Below are positions 25,360 to 33,827 of a DNA stretch of 47,614 nt, in pieces (within the stretch, counting starts at the first letter, position 1; each line of letters begins with the position of its first letter). The stretch is from positions 1-47,614 of the forward strand of contig NZ_SRIC01000034.1 of NCBI RefSeq assembly GCF_004684775.1, given 5' to 3'. Source of the DNA: Streptomyces sp. MZ04 (GTDB taxonomy: Bacteria; Actinomycetota; Actinomycetes; Streptomycetales; Streptomycetaceae). Below the pieces are notes generated by a model. It was given only the letters and a program-made list of their open reading frames with translations. It had not been told where the DNA came from and searched no databases. The translations under genes and the position numbers were made by a program.

Positions 25360-25391
25360 ATACCGGGGTATGTGGAGCCAGTACCGCGGTA
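25360..25391. promoter_or_regulatory. Pair of TACC-N2-GGTA palindromes upstream of hydrolase operon
   Basis: ATACCGGGGTAT (25360-25371) and TACCGCGGTA (25382-25391) have centres 21 bp apart, about two helix turns. The same palindrome occurs upstream of the histidine kinase gene. Likely binding sites of the adjacent LuxR-type response regulator. Confidence 0.65.
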
Positions 25392-25404
25392 GGGGGCGGG
25401 CGCG

Positions 25405-26076
25405 CTACTGCTCGCCCGGCGTGATGAGGCCGGACTCGTACGCGAAGATCACGGCCTGTGCGCGGTCGCGCAGGTCCAACTTGGAGAGGACCTTGCCGAT
25501 ATGGGTCTTCACCGTCTGCTCGGCGAGGACCAGGCGCTCGGCGATCTCCTGATTGGACAGACCGCGCGCGATCAGCACCAGTACCTCGGTCTCACGCGGC
25601 GTCAGACCGTTGAGACGCAGTGACTGGTCGTTGCGCGGCCGCTGCTTGGCGAAGTCCGTGATCAGCCGCCGTGTCACCGACGGCGCGAGCAGTGCCTCCC
25701 CGGCCGCCACCACACGGACCGCCGAGATCAGGTCGGCGGGCGGGGCGTCCTTGAGGAGGAACCCCGAGGCGCCGGCGCGCAGCGCCTCGTACACGTAGTC
25801 GTCCACGTCGAAGGTGGTGAGCATCAGCACCTTGGGAACGTGCACCACGCCGGGCGGCGGGTCCAACAAGGCGCGAGTGGCGGCGAGTCCGTCCATCTCC
25901 GGCATCCGGACATCCATCAGGACGACATCGGGATGGGTGCGGCGACTGACGTCGACACCCTCCTTGCCGTTCGGCGCTTCGCCGACGACGTCGATGTCAC
26001 TCTGCGCCGCGAGCAGTGCGGCGAAGCCGGCCCGCACCATGTTCTGGTCATCGACGATGATCACGCGGATGGTCAT
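25405..26076 (-). CDS. NarL/LuxR-family response regulator
   Basis: 223 residues. Receiver domain with acidic pocket D9/D10, phospho-acceptor D55 (VVLMDVRMPEMDG) and a Lys in FLLKDAPP. C-terminal LuxR helix-turn-helix is LTPRETEVLVLIARGLSNQEIAERL ... VKTHIGKVLSKL. ATG 26076 overlaps the kinase stop in ATGA, so the pair is coupled. The hydrolase operon starts 151 bp downstream, after the double palindrome, and is the likely target. Signal unknown. Confidence 0.94.
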   Translation of the reverse strand: MTIRVIIVDDQNMVRAGFAALLAAQSDIDVVGEAPNGKEGVDVSRRTHPDVVLMDVRMPEMDGLAATRALLDPPPGVVHVPKVLMLTTFDVDDYVYEALRAGASGFLLKDAPPADLISAVRVVAAGEALLAPSVTRRLITDFAKQRPRNDQSLRLNGLTPRETEVLVLIARGLSNQEIAERLVLAEQTVKTHIGKVLSKLDLRDRAQAVIFAYESGLITPGEQ

Positions 26077-27437
26077 GCGGTGCCGGAGTCCTTCTTCAGG
26101 AGGGGGAGTTGGGCCGCCACGCGGTAGCCGCCGTCGGGCAGGGGCCCGGTGTCGACCGTGCCGCCGACCAACCGTACGCGCTCGCGCATGCCGACGAGTC
26201 CGTGCCCTGTGCCGCCGCCCTCCAACGGGGCGGGTGGATCGGTCGCCGGGCCGTTGACGACGAGGATCAGCAGGTGCTCCTCGTCCAGGGTCAGGGTGAT
26301 GGAGGTGCGTGCTCCCGGCGCGTGCCGCATCACGTTCGACAGGGCTTCCTGGACGATGCGGTACGCGGACAGGTCGACGGCCGGTGTCACGTCGGCCAGC
26401 TCTCTGAGCACGGTCAGTTCGGGACGTGAGAGATCGATCGGCAAGCCGGCGCGCACCGTCGCCTCCACCAGATGCGGCAGCCGGCTGAGCCCCGGCTGCG
26501 GGGCCCGCTCGCCCTGCGCGTCCTCGCTGCGCAGCACCGCGAGCAGCCGCCGCATCTCGGTGAGGGATTCACGGGCGCTCGTCGCTATGCTCCCGAACTC
26601 CTCGCGGGCCGCGTCAGGAAGGCCGTCGATGCGGTAGGGCGCGGAGTCCGCCTGCACCGTGATCACGGACATGTGGTGGGCCACGACATCGTGCAATTCC
26701 CGGGCGATACGCGCCCGTTCCTCGAGGAGGGTGCGCTGGGCGCGCTCGGCCTCGCTGATGGTCTCCTGCTCGACGAGTCTGCGCTGTGCGTCGCCGCGCT
26801 CCCGCAGCAGGGCGCCGAGCAGCAACGCGACACCGCTCAGCACGATCAGGAGCACGCTGGTGTCCTGGCCGCCGCCGTCGCGGAACGCGCCGAGGACAAG
26901 GCTCGTGACGACCGTGACCAGCCAGATGCTCAGGAGCGTGCGACGGCTCTCGCGCAGCGAGAGGACGAGGCACAGGGCCACGTACCCCACGATGATCATG
27001 GCCGTCCAGGGGCCGGGGCGGTCCTGGCCCGTGGACATCGTGACGATCGCCCCGAGGACATCGGCGACGATCATGATGTACCAGGCGAGCATGGGGCGGC
27101 TGATCGCCAGCAGCAGGGGTGCGGACTGCGCGACGCCCAGGGCACCCGCGAGGCCACCGCTCACGCCGTAGTCGTTTGTGAGTACCTGAGTGGTGACCGG
27201 GATGAGTGTCGCGACGAACGCCAGCGCGATGATCAGGGGCAGCAGCCGCATCCAGTGCTGGGGAGCCCGCGCCAGCAGAGGCTCGGTCCGCCTCGCGGGC
27301 GTCGTGAAGAACACCCCGGCCCGTCCGAACCCTTCGCGGACACCCGCGGTCGCACGTAGAAGGGCGCCCCCGCGCCGGCCCGGCTCGGCGGCCGGTGCGC
27401 GGGGTTCCTGGTCCGGTGGTGTCGATGCGCTGCTCAT
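26073..27437 (-). CDS. Sensor histidine kinase, HPK7 (NarL-partner) type
   Basis: 454 residues. About six membrane segments (near residues 62-215) replace any large extracellular sensor domain, so the signal is probably in or at the membrane. HisKA_3 dimer domain with RARIARELHDVVAHHMSV (H249), then a HATPase domain ending in GHGLVGMRERVRLVGG. ATG 27437 is used (MSSASTPP); a further ATG lies nine codons upstream. Translationally coupled to the response regulator. Palindromes upstream suggest autoregulation. Confidence 0.93.
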   Translation of the reverse strand: MSSASTPPDQEPRAPAAEPGRRGGALLRATAGVREGFGRAGVFFTTPARRTEPLLARAPQHWMRLLPLIIALAFVATLIPVTTQVLTNDYGVSGGLAGALGVAQSAPLLLAISRPMLAWYIMIVADVLGAIVTMSTGQDRPGPWTAMIIVGYVALCLVLSLRESRRTLLSIWLVTVVTSLVLGAFRDGGGQDTSVLLIVLSGVALLLGALLRERGDAQRRLVEQETISEAERAQRTLLEERARIARELHDVVAHHMSVITVQADSAPYRIDGLPDAAREEFGSIATSARESLTEMRRLLAVLRSEDAQGERAPQPGLSRLPHLVEATVRAGLPIDLSRPELTVLRELADVTPAVDLSAYRIVQEALSNVMRHAPGARTSITLTLDEEHLLILVVNGPATDPPAPLEGGGTGHGLVGMRERVRLVGGTVDTGPLPDGGYRVAAQLPLLKKDSGTA

Positions 27438-27503
27438 GGCCTGCTCAGCGTAGGCATGAAGCACACCGCACGGCGTCGTACCGCGGAGCTGACCCGCACC
27501 TCA

Positions 27504-27542
27504 TACCCAGGTACGAACAGAGACCCCAGCCATACCGAGGTA
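27504..27542. promoter_or_regulatory. TACC-N2-GGTA palindromes upstream of histidine kinase gene
   Basis: TACCCAGGTA (27504-27513) and the longer CATACCGAGGTATG (27531-27544), with a partial third copy TACCGCGGA at 27479-27487. Same motif as at 25360-25391. Likely autoregulatory sites for the response regulator. Confidence 0.6.
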
Positions 27543-27545
27543 TGA

Positions 27546-27635
27546 CCGAAGCCCCGCAAGGCTCAGAGCTCCGCTCCGAAGCCCCGCAAGGCTCAGAGCT
27601 CCGCTCCGAAGCCCCGCAGGTCTCAGAGCTCCGCC
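27546..27635. repeat. Three 30-bp tandem repeats spanning the DUF4429 stop codon
   Basis: Unit ccgaagccccgcaaggctca plus ten further bases, copies at 27546, 27576 and 27606. The third copy contains the last codons (Glu-Leu) and the stop of the DUF4429 gene, so the gene end has been triplicated downstream. It sits between that gene and the kinase palindromes. Confidence 0.85.
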
Positions 27636-28495
27636 AGCAGCTCGGCCTTCTTCGACGTGAACTCCTCGTCCGTCAGCAGCCCCGCCTGGTGCAGCTCGCC
27701 GAGGTGCCGGATACGTTCCGCGATGTCCGCCGGATCGCGCCGGGCCACCGGTGCGGCAGCGCCGACCGTGCCAGGAGTCAGGGCCGGGCCCGATGCCCGC
27801 ACCGCGGCGAGCACCGACGCCGCGAAGGGCAGCGACTCGTGCACCGGGCCGTACCCCAGACCGAAGACGACGGCCGCGGGGTCCTGGTCCGCCTGCGCGG
27901 GCTGGGCGAGCGGGGTCTCGCGGCGCAGCAGCCGCAGATGGCCCTCGAAGACCTCGGGGGAGCGCCACTCGACGCCGCTCAGGTCCGTGACCAGGAAGCT
28001 CTGGTCGCCGGCCTTCCACTTCGCGGACGAAGCGCCCGTCCAGAACCACCGGAACGCCACCGCTTTGCCGTCGAAGGACGCCTTGCCGTCGTACGCCTTG
28101 AACTGCAGCGGGGTCTCCGGCGCGGCGACCAGGTAGCGGTCCGGAGGGCCGCAGTCGTCCGGGGTCAGCTGGGCCCGCAGCTCGTCCGCGTAGTACTCCG
28201 CGAGCGTCTCCCGCTCGGCGGGCAGCACTAGCCGGTACGGGTCGCAGCCGTCCTTGAGCTGACCCGCTGCCGCCTCCATCAGCGGATCCGCGCCCGGTCT
28301 CGGCACTGCGTGCAGGACGACCGTCCCGCGCTTGCCAGGAGTCAGTGTCACCGCTGCGATCGCCTCATGGGGGATGCGGCGTTCACCGAGCGCCTGGAGC
28401 AGCTTCGGTGTGCGGATCCCCCGTTCGTAGCGGATGAGCACGGAGTCGGACTCGAACTCCCAGGCGGCATGAAATCCGGCCAGTACGTCACCCAT
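27623..28495 (-). CDS. DUF4429 and SHOCT domain protein
   Basis: 290 residues. It begins MGDVLAGFHAAWEFESDSV and continues with two repeats of a PH-like DUF4429 domain (about 1-125 and 127-230). A C-terminal SHOCT motif, IRHLGELHQAGLLTDEEFTSKKAELL, follows. SHOCT is a short oligomerisation or targeting helix pair. Soluble, function unknown. ATG 28495 is chosen; ATG 28504 would add three residues. Upstream of the kinase on the same strand. Confidence 0.85.
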   Translation of the reverse strand: MGDVLAGFHAAWEFESDSVLIRYERGIRTPKLLQALGERRIPHEAIAAVTLTPGKRGTVVLHAVPRPGADPLMEAAAGQLKDGCDPYRLVLPAERETLAEYYADELRAQLTPDDCGPPDRYLVAAPETPLQFKAYDGKASFDGKAVAFRWFWTGASSAKWKAGDQSFLVTDLSGVEWRSPEVFEGHLRLLRRETPLAQPAQADQDPAAVVFGLGYGPVHESLPFAASVLAAVRASGPALTPGTVGAAAPVARRDPADIAERIRHLGELHQAGLLTDEEFTSKKAELLAEL

Positions 28496-28570
28496 GCGGC
28501 TCATCGTAGGCGGCACGCGCGCCTCCGTCCCTCCTGCGGCGGGCCGCTGTTTTGTCGATTTCTACGCGCG

Positions 28571-29782
28571 TCAGGCCGCTGTCGTGCCGGAAAAACCCTC
28601 CCGGCACGCGTCATCCTCGTTCGCGCACCGCACTGAGCGGTACGAGCCGATGCCGATGTCGGCGAAGTTGCTGAGGCTCTCCGTGCCCGGTTCGAAGTAC
28701 CCGGTGTGGCCGACCGCGCCCTTGGCGGACAGCACCCGCGCGCCGAAGTCCCGTGAGACCGGGTCGGCCCCGTGACCAAGCCCGCCGAGCTCCATGTTCG
28801 GTACATCCGCGATCCAGTCGTCGCCGTCCCTGGTGGCCCAGACCCGGGCACCGGTGCCCAGCTGCGACGCCGAGTCGGCGCGCATTCCGGGGCTGCCCGC
28901 GACCGCGATGTCGGAGACGCGGGACGGCAGGTCCCGCGCGGCGACCCCGCAGACCACCGAGCCGTAGCTGTGGCAGTACAGCGCGATGGGGGAGTGGCCG
29001 GGCAGCCCGCGCACAAGGGAGTTGAGCCGGACCGCGCCGTCCTCCGCGCGCATGGACGTCGCCGCGTCCACACCGAGGCCGACGGGCGCGGTGTAGTCCG
29101 CCCAGGCGATCACGGCGGTACGCGCGCGTGGGCTCGCCGCCCGCTCCGCGCCGTACAGGGCCTTGGCCATGCCGACGGGCGCCGAGTACTTGCGGAACGT
29201 CCGCTCGAAGGTCAGCAGGTTGGTGTCCACACCGGGCACCACGACCGACACCCTGGAGGCCTTGTCGAGGTCTCCGAAGACCTCGGCTATGCGCCCCGAC
29301 CCCATCGGGTCGAAGGACAGCACCTGCCGGCCCGGGCGCATCATCACGCCGAACCGCTTCATCCTGCGCTCCGCCTCCTGCTGCCCGAGGGGCGAGAGGC
29401 GCTTGTCGTGCATGCGTCGCTGCTCGATCTTGCGGGCCTTGCCCAGCGCGATGTGGTTCGCGCGATAGCGCAGCTCTACGGGGGCACCGTTCATGTTGCC
29501 GACCGCCAGGGGATAGCGGGCGGCGAGCCGGGCACGATCCTGCGCGTCGAGCGAGGCGAAGAAGTGGGCGAGCCTGCCGGCCGGGCCATCGGGGTCGGGC
29601 AGCGCCCGGCCGTTGATGTGCCCTCGTTCCCAGGCGGAGAGCGTGGCTTCGAGCGGCGACGCGGCGTGTCTGTGGTTGCGCACCGCGGTCCAGCCGGTCG
29701 TCGCCAGCATGACGAATACGACGGCGAGCGCGAGCAATGCGCGCCAGACGTTGAGTTGGGGGGAGGAGTCGAAGGAAGTCAC
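28571..29782 (-). CDS. DUF1023 alpha/beta-hydrolase, membrane-anchored (copy 2)
   Basis: 403 residues from GTG 29782 (VTSFDSSPQ), close to the 409 of the first copy; an ATG at 29803 would add seven residues. A hydrophobic segment (about 10-30) anchors or exports it. Nucleophile elbow CHSYGS, then GSPGMRADS and GHTGYFEPG as in copy 1. The middle also matches (PVGLG-DAAT). It lacks the acyltransferase partner and the TACC palindromes of copy 1, so it is probably controlled differently. Likely an older duplication. Substrate unknown. Confidence 0.87.
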   Translation of the reverse strand: MTSFDSSPQLNVWRALLALAVVFVMLATTGWTAVRNHRHAASPLEATLSAWERGHINGRALPDPDGPAGRLAHFFASLDAQDRARLAARYPLAVGNMNGAPVELRYRANHIALGKARKIEQRRMHDKRLSPLGQQEAERRMKRFGVMMRPGRQVLSFDPMGSGRIAEVFGDLDKASRVSVVVPGVDTNLLTFERTFRKYSAPVGMAKALYGAERAASPRARTAVIAWADYTAPVGLGVDAATSMRAEDGAVRLNSLVRGLPGHSPIALYCHSYGSVVCGVAARDLPSRVSDIAVAGSPGMRADSASQLGTGARVWATRDGDDWIADVPNMELGGLGHGADPVSRDFGARVLSAKGAVGHTGYFEPGTESLSNFADIGIGSYRSVRCANEDDACREGFSGTTAA

Positions 29783-29967
29783 TACGGAACAGCCTAGGAG
29801 CATCGTGATGCCTACCGTGCACTGGGTGAGGCAGATCACGTTTCCTGTGGGGTAATTGAGGCAAAGCGGGCGCGCATCGCGCGAATTCATCACGTTCCGT
29901 AGGCGGGGCGTGAGCGCAGCGCACTCGAGGCGCAGTATGACGCACGGTGCTCATCGATATGACTCAA

Positions 29968-30000
29968 CGTAGCGAAGCGCTACGGAAGTTGATCGCTACG
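29968..30000. promoter_or_regulatory. Palindrome upstream of DUF1023 copy 2
   Basis: CGTAGCG-AAG-CGCTACG (29968-29984) is a perfect inverted repeat, and a third CGCTACG arm lies at 29994-30000. It is in the 246-bp gap between the TetR stop and the hydrolase start. It could be an operator; the binder is not known. Confidence 0.45.
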
Positions 30001-30028
30001 CCTATGCGGCCCTGTGGGTGCGCGATCA

Positions 30029-30730
30029 CTACTTGCGCCAGTTCTCCGCCAGCGCCGGGCCCAGGTGGTCGAGGTACGACTCGGTGAGCGCGCGGATCGA
30101 TTCGACGCTGGTGTCCTCGCCCGCTCCCCAGAGTTGACCGGTCGCCCGCATCACCCCGCTGAACGCGGCCACCACCACCCGCGGTCGCGGGTCCTCGTCC
30201 ATGTCGAGCCCCTCGCGCTCGGCGATCACGCGCGCGATCTCCTCCTCCATCTCGATGGAGCGGCGCAGGTGGACGGCGAGCAGGGAGGGGGTGGATTCGA
30301 TCATCCGGTAGGTGCGCATGTGGAGTTCGACAGGGACGACCTCCTCGATGGACCGGCTCATCGCGTCCCAGGCGCCGATGACGGCCTCGCGCAGCGCGAC
30401 GAACGGCGCTTCGTCGGCGGGCCGTTCGCGCAGCACTTCCACGAACCGCCGCTCCACCATGTCCTGTACGGCGAAGGCGGTCTCCTGCTTGTTGGCGAAG
30501 TACCGGAAGAACGTGCGCTGGGAGACGTCGACGGCCTCGGCGATCTCGTCGACGGTCGTCTCCTCGTACCCCTTGGTCGTGAAGAGCTCGAGCGCCGCAC
30601 GCAGGAGCGCGTCACGGGTGCGCTGCTTCTTGCGCTCGCGAAGACCGGGCCGGGAGGGCCCGTCGGTCGTGTCCGCGCATGCCTCGACCTGCGATCCCGC
30701 CGAGTCCGACGCTCGCTGCTCGGTCCTCAC
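30029..30730 (-). CDS. TetR family transcriptional repressor
   Basis: 233 residues. N-terminal helix-turn-helix: RTRDALLRAALELFTTKGYEET, VDEIAEAVDVSQRTFFRYFANK (about 35-80). The ligand-binding C-terminal domain resembles the TetR group with MftR-like C-terminal helices. GTG 30730 with AGGAAGAGGG upstream. Divergent from the MFS transporter with the operator between, so it is probably its repressor and senses a pump substrate. Confidence 0.92.
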   Translation of the reverse strand: MRTEQRASDSAGSQVEACADTTDGPSRPGLRERKKQRTRDALLRAALELFTTKGYEETTVDEIAEAVDVSQRTFFRYFANKQETAFAVQDMVERRFVEVLRERPADEAPFVALREAVIGAWDAMSRSIEEVVPVELHMRTYRMIESTPSLLAVHLRRSIEMEEEIARVIAEREGLDMDEDPRPRVVVAAFSGVMRATGQLWGAGEDTSVESIRALTESYLDHLGPALAENWRK

Positions 30731-30813
30731 TCCGGTCCCTCTTCCTGCCTGTTCGCCCAGCTCGGCTCACCTTATCTGTGAGCGACGTGACAGTTACCGA
30801 CTTGTGAATTGGT

Positions 30814-30843
30814 TTGTCAACTGTCAGAGGCTGACATTAGCCT
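30814..30843 (+). promoter_or_regulatory. MFS promoter with TetR operator
   Basis: TTGTCA (30814-30819) and TAGCCT (30838-30843) form a -35/-10 pair with an 18-bp spacer. TGTCAG-AGG-CTGACA (30822-30836) is a perfect palindrome inside the spacer, so a bound repressor would block RNA polymerase. A further inverted pair TGACAGTT (30788-30795) and AACTGTCA (30819-30826) covers the divergent side. The -10 ends seven bases before the ATG, so the mRNA is probably leaderless. Confidence 0.68.
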
Positions 30844-30850
30844 CGCGCAC

Positions 30851-32467
30851 ATGACTAGTCAGACCACCGTCGACAAGGCGGACAAGGCGCCGGAGCCCTC
30901 GTCCGCTCCGGCCGCGACCAAGGGCCTGCGTGGCCACCCTTGGCTGACGCTCTTCTCCGTCGCGATCGGCGTGATGATGGTCGCCCTGGACGGCACCATC
31001 GTGGCGATCGCCAACCCGGCCATCCAGAAGGATCTCGGCGCCTCGCTCGCGGACGTCCAGTGGATAACCAACGGCTACCTGCTCGCGCTGGCCGTCGCGC
31101 TCATCACGGCGGGCAAGCTCGGTGACCGCTTCGGCCACCGGCAGACCTTCCTGATCGGTGTCGTGGGCTTCGCCGCCGCCTCGGGGGCCATCGGTGTCTC
31201 CGGGAGCGTCTCCCTGGTGATCGCCTTCCGGGTGCTCCAGGGTCTCTTCGGCGCGCTGCTGATGCCGGCCGCCCTCGGTCTGCTGCGCGCCACGTTCCCC
31301 GCCGAGAAACTGAACATGGCGATCGGCATCTGGGGCATGGTCATCGGAGCCTCCACGGCGGGCGGTCCGATCCTCGGCGGTGTGCTGGTCGAGCACGTCA
31401 GCTGGCAGTCGGTGTTCTTCATCAACGTGCCGGTCGGTGTCGTCGCGCTCGTCCTCGGCCTGGTGATCCTCAAGGACCACCGCGCGGAGAACGCGCCGAA
31501 GTCCTTCGACATCCCCGGCATCGTCCTGCTCTCGGGCGCGATGTTCTCCCTCATCTGGGCGCTCATCAAGGCCGGTGACGCCTGGGGCTGGGGCAGCGGC
31601 AAGACCTGGGCCTTCCTCGGTGCGGCCGTCGTGCTCTTCGTGCTCTTCGCCGTGTGGGAGACCAAGGTCAAGGAGCCGCTCATTCCGCTGGGCCTGTTCC
31701 GCTCCGTGCCGCTCTCCGCGGGCACGGTGCTGATGGTGCTCATGGCCTTCGCCTTCATGGGCGGGCTGTTCTTCGTCACCTTCTATCTGCAGAACGTGCA
31801 CGGGATGAGCCCGGTCGACAGCGGTCTGCACCTGCTGCCGCTGACGGCCATGATGATCGTCTCCTCGCCGATCGCCGGCGCGCTGATCACCAAGTTCGGG
31901 CCGCGGATCCCGCTGGTGGGCGGCATGGTGCTCACGACCGTCGCGATGTTCGGCATGACGACCATGACCACGGAGACCGGCACGGCCGCGATGTCGCTCT
32001 GGTTCGCCCTCCTCGGCCTGGGCCTGGCCCCGGTCATGGTCGGCGCCACCGAGGTCATCGTGGGCAACGCCCCGCTGGAGCTCTCCGGCGTGGCGGGCGG
32101 CCTCCAGCAGGCCGGCATGCAGGTCGGCGGCAGCCTCGGTACGGCCGTCCTCGGCGCCGTCATGTCCAACAAGGTCAACTCCGACCTCGCGGGCGAGTGG
32201 AAGAGCGCGGGCCTGCCGGACGCGCCGCCGCCGGGCCTCGACAAGGCGGCCGCGATCGGCGCCGTGCCCGAGCAGGTGGCCAAGGCCCCCGGCGTCGATG
32301 AAGGCGTGCTCGGAAAGATCACGGACGTCGTCCACGACACGTTCATGTCCGGCATGGGCCTGGCCTTCACCGTCGCCGGTGTCGTGTCGGTCGTCGCGGC
32401 CCTGGTGGCCGTCCTGACCAAGCGCGGCTCCAACGCCGATGCGGGCGCCGGAGTCGGACACATCTAG
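30851..32467 (+). CDS. MFS drug efflux transporter, DHA2 (14-TM) family
   Basis: 538 residues with about 14 membrane segments. EmrB/QacA-type motifs: VALDGTIVAIANPAIQKDLG (motif D1), GKLGDRFGHRQTF (motif A), and the motif C-like GPILGGVLVEHVSWQSVFFINVPVG. It should export a toxic compound using proton flow. ATG 30851 has no ribosome site but fits a leaderless start. Controlled by the divergent TetR gene. A hairpin follows the stop. Substrate unknown. Confidence 0.93.
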   Translation: MTSQTTVDKADKAPEPSSAPAATKGLRGHPWLTLFSVAIGVMMVALDGTIVAIANPAIQKDLGASLADVQWITNGYLLALAVALITAGKLGDRFGHRQTFLIGVVGFAAASGAIGVSGSVSLVIAFRVLQGLFGALLMPAALGLLRATFPAEKLNMAIGIWGMVIGASTAGGPILGGVLVEHVSWQSVFFINVPVGVVALVLGLVILKDHRAENAPKSFDIPGIVLLSGAMFSLIWALIKAGDAWGWGSGKTWAFLGAAVVLFVLFAVWETKVKEPLIPLGLFRSVPLSAGTVLMVLMAFAFMGGLFFVTFYLQNVHGMSPVDSGLHLLPLTAMMIVSSPIAGALITKFGPRIPLVGGMVLTTVAMFGMTTMTTETGTAAMSLWFALLGLGLAPVMVGATEVIVGNAPLELSGVAGGLQQAGMQVGGSLGTAVLGAVMSNKVNSDLAGEWKSAGLPDAPPPGLDKAAAIGAVPEQVAKAPGVDEGVLGKITDVVHDTFMSGMGLAFTVAGVVSVVAALVAVLTKRGSNADAGAGVGHI

Positions 32468-32520
32468 GGGATACGTCGCATACGCCGAGCAAGCATCTGC
32501 CCGGCGTTCGCGCATCAGGG

Positions 32521-32551
32521 AAAGCCCCTCAGGGTCCGCCTGGGGGGCTTT
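32521..32551 (+). terminator. Terminator after the MFS gene
   Basis: AAAGCCCCTCAGG, loop GTCCG, CCTGGGGGGCTTT. A 13-bp stem with one G-U pair, 53 bases past the stop. Confidence 0.75.
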
Positions 32552-32650
32552 CGCCTATCTGGGTGACGCACATCCGTACCCCTTCCGACGGAGCGAGCGA
32601 GTGGGTCACAGTGCTGACAAGTGATCGACACGACACGGGAGTTGATTCAG

Positions 32651-33082
32651 ATGCGTACGACCCTGCCCGCGACCGTCTCCGCTGCTGCCGCCCTCGCCGC
32701 GGTGATCCTGACACCCGCACACGCGGGGGCCACGACACCCGCCGGGCAGGCCGATTCCACGACACCGGCCAAGCACGCCGGGGCCGCCGCGCCACCAACA
32801 CTCGCCGGGTGCGGGCCAGGAGAGCTCTGCCTCTGGGAGAAGGCGGACTTCCGGGGTGCTCGACAGACGTACGACCTGTCCGGGATCGACATCGAGAGCT
32901 GCGTAGCGCTGCCGGAGGGGGGCAGCGCTGAAGCTCTCGCCAACCGCACCGGCCGGCCGGTCACCACCTACCAGTCGGCGGAGTGCGCCGAGACCGGAGA
33001 GTTCGACACCTATCCGGGCGGCGGCACCTGGACACCCGAATCGCCTTATCGCGTACGGGCGTTCAAGGTCTGGGAGAGCTGA
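32651..33082 (+). CDS. Secreted peptidase inhibitor family I36-like protein
   Basis: 143 residues with a Sec signal peptide (hydrophobic core about 8-24, cleavage after AHA). The mature part has an Ala/Thr/Pro-rich region and then a beta/gamma-crystallin-like domain starting CGPGELCLWEKADFRGARQTYDL, as in SMPI-type metalloproteinase inhibitors of Streptomyces (family I36). Four Cys in this domain suggest two disulfides. GGGAG lies nine bases before ATG 32651. Overlaps the K+ channel gene tail-to-tail by 20 bp. Target protease not known. Confidence 0.82.
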   Translation: MRTTLPATVSAAAALAAVILTPAHAGATTPAGQADSTTPAKHAGAAAPPTLAGCGPGELCLWEKADFRGARQTYDLSGIDIESCVALPEGGSAEALANRTGRPVTTYQSAECAETGEFDTYPGGGTWTPESPYRVRAFKVWES

Positions 33083-33827
33083 CCGGGGGCGCCTCACCGG
33101 CCATCGCCGCCACCTGCGCCCGCAGCGCCTGCACCTCCGCTGTCAGCGCCTCGATCGCCGCCGTCTGGCGCCGCTCCTCGACATCGTCCCGGTCGAAGCG
33201 GGCGATGAACCAGGCCGCGATGTTGGCGGTGACCACACCGAGGAGGGCGATGCCCGACAGCATCAGGCCGACCGCGAGCACCCGCCCGAGACCGGTCGTG
33301 GGCGCGTGATCGCCATAGCCGACGGTGGTCATCGTGGTGAACGACCACCACACCGCGTCGCCAAGGGTCTTGATGTTGCCGTTCGGCGATTCCCGCTCCA
33401 CCGAAAGGACAGCCAGTGAACCGAACATGAGCAGGCCCACCACAGCACCCGCGACATAGGTCGTCAGCTGAATCTGCGACGCCATCCGGGCCCGCCGCCC
33501 GACCAGCAGCAGAGTCGAGACGAGCCGCAGCAGCCGCAGCGGCTGCAGTATCGGCAGGAGGACGGCACACAGGTCGAGCCAGTGAGTGCGGACGAACCGC
33601 CTGCGGTGATCGGAGAGGCAGAGACGTATGAGGTAGTCGGTGGCGAACGAACCCCAGACGATCCACTCCACCACCGTGCACGTCCTCGACACGGCCTTGC
33701 TCGCGTCGGGCACCACGATGGGCACGGCATAGGCGACGGCGAAGGCCACCGCGAGCGCGAGGAGCGGACGCTGGGTGCGTCGCTCCCAGCGGAGTTGTGC
33801 GGTCGACTGCTTCGGGGGCGCTTCCAT
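33063..33827 (-). CDS. Voltage-gated-type potassium channel family protein
   Basis: 254 residues. Membrane segments S1-S4 lie in about 20-110, with an arginine-bearing S4-like stretch LRLLRLVSTLLLVGRRAR. The pore helix and selectivity filter TTMTTVGYGD (168-173 for TVGYGD) are followed by S6. A C-terminal coiled coil (about 215-245, EERRQTAAIEALTAEVQALRAQV broken by Ala) probably tetramerises it. ATG 33827 is chosen; the frame is open upstream but has no export or channel features. It overlaps the I36-like gene by 20 bases. Confidence 0.9.
   Translation of the reverse strand: MEAPPKQSTAQLRWERRTQRPLLALAVAFAVAYAVPIVVPDASKAVSRTCTVVEWIVWGSFATDYLIRLCLSDHRRRFVRTHWLDLCAVLLPILQPLRLLRLVSTLLLVGRRARMASQIQLTTYVAGAVVGLLMFGSLAVLSVERESPNGNIKTLGDAVWWSFTTMTTVGYGDHAPTTGLGRVLAVGLMLSGIALLGVVTANIAAWFIARFDRDDVEERRQTAAIEALTAEVQALRAQVAAMAGEAPPVSSPRP

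Noticed and set aside
27546..27635. 30-bp repeats as a terminator array
   Set aside because: The unit has only short self-complementarity (GAGCTC) and its copies are better explained by duplication of the gene end.
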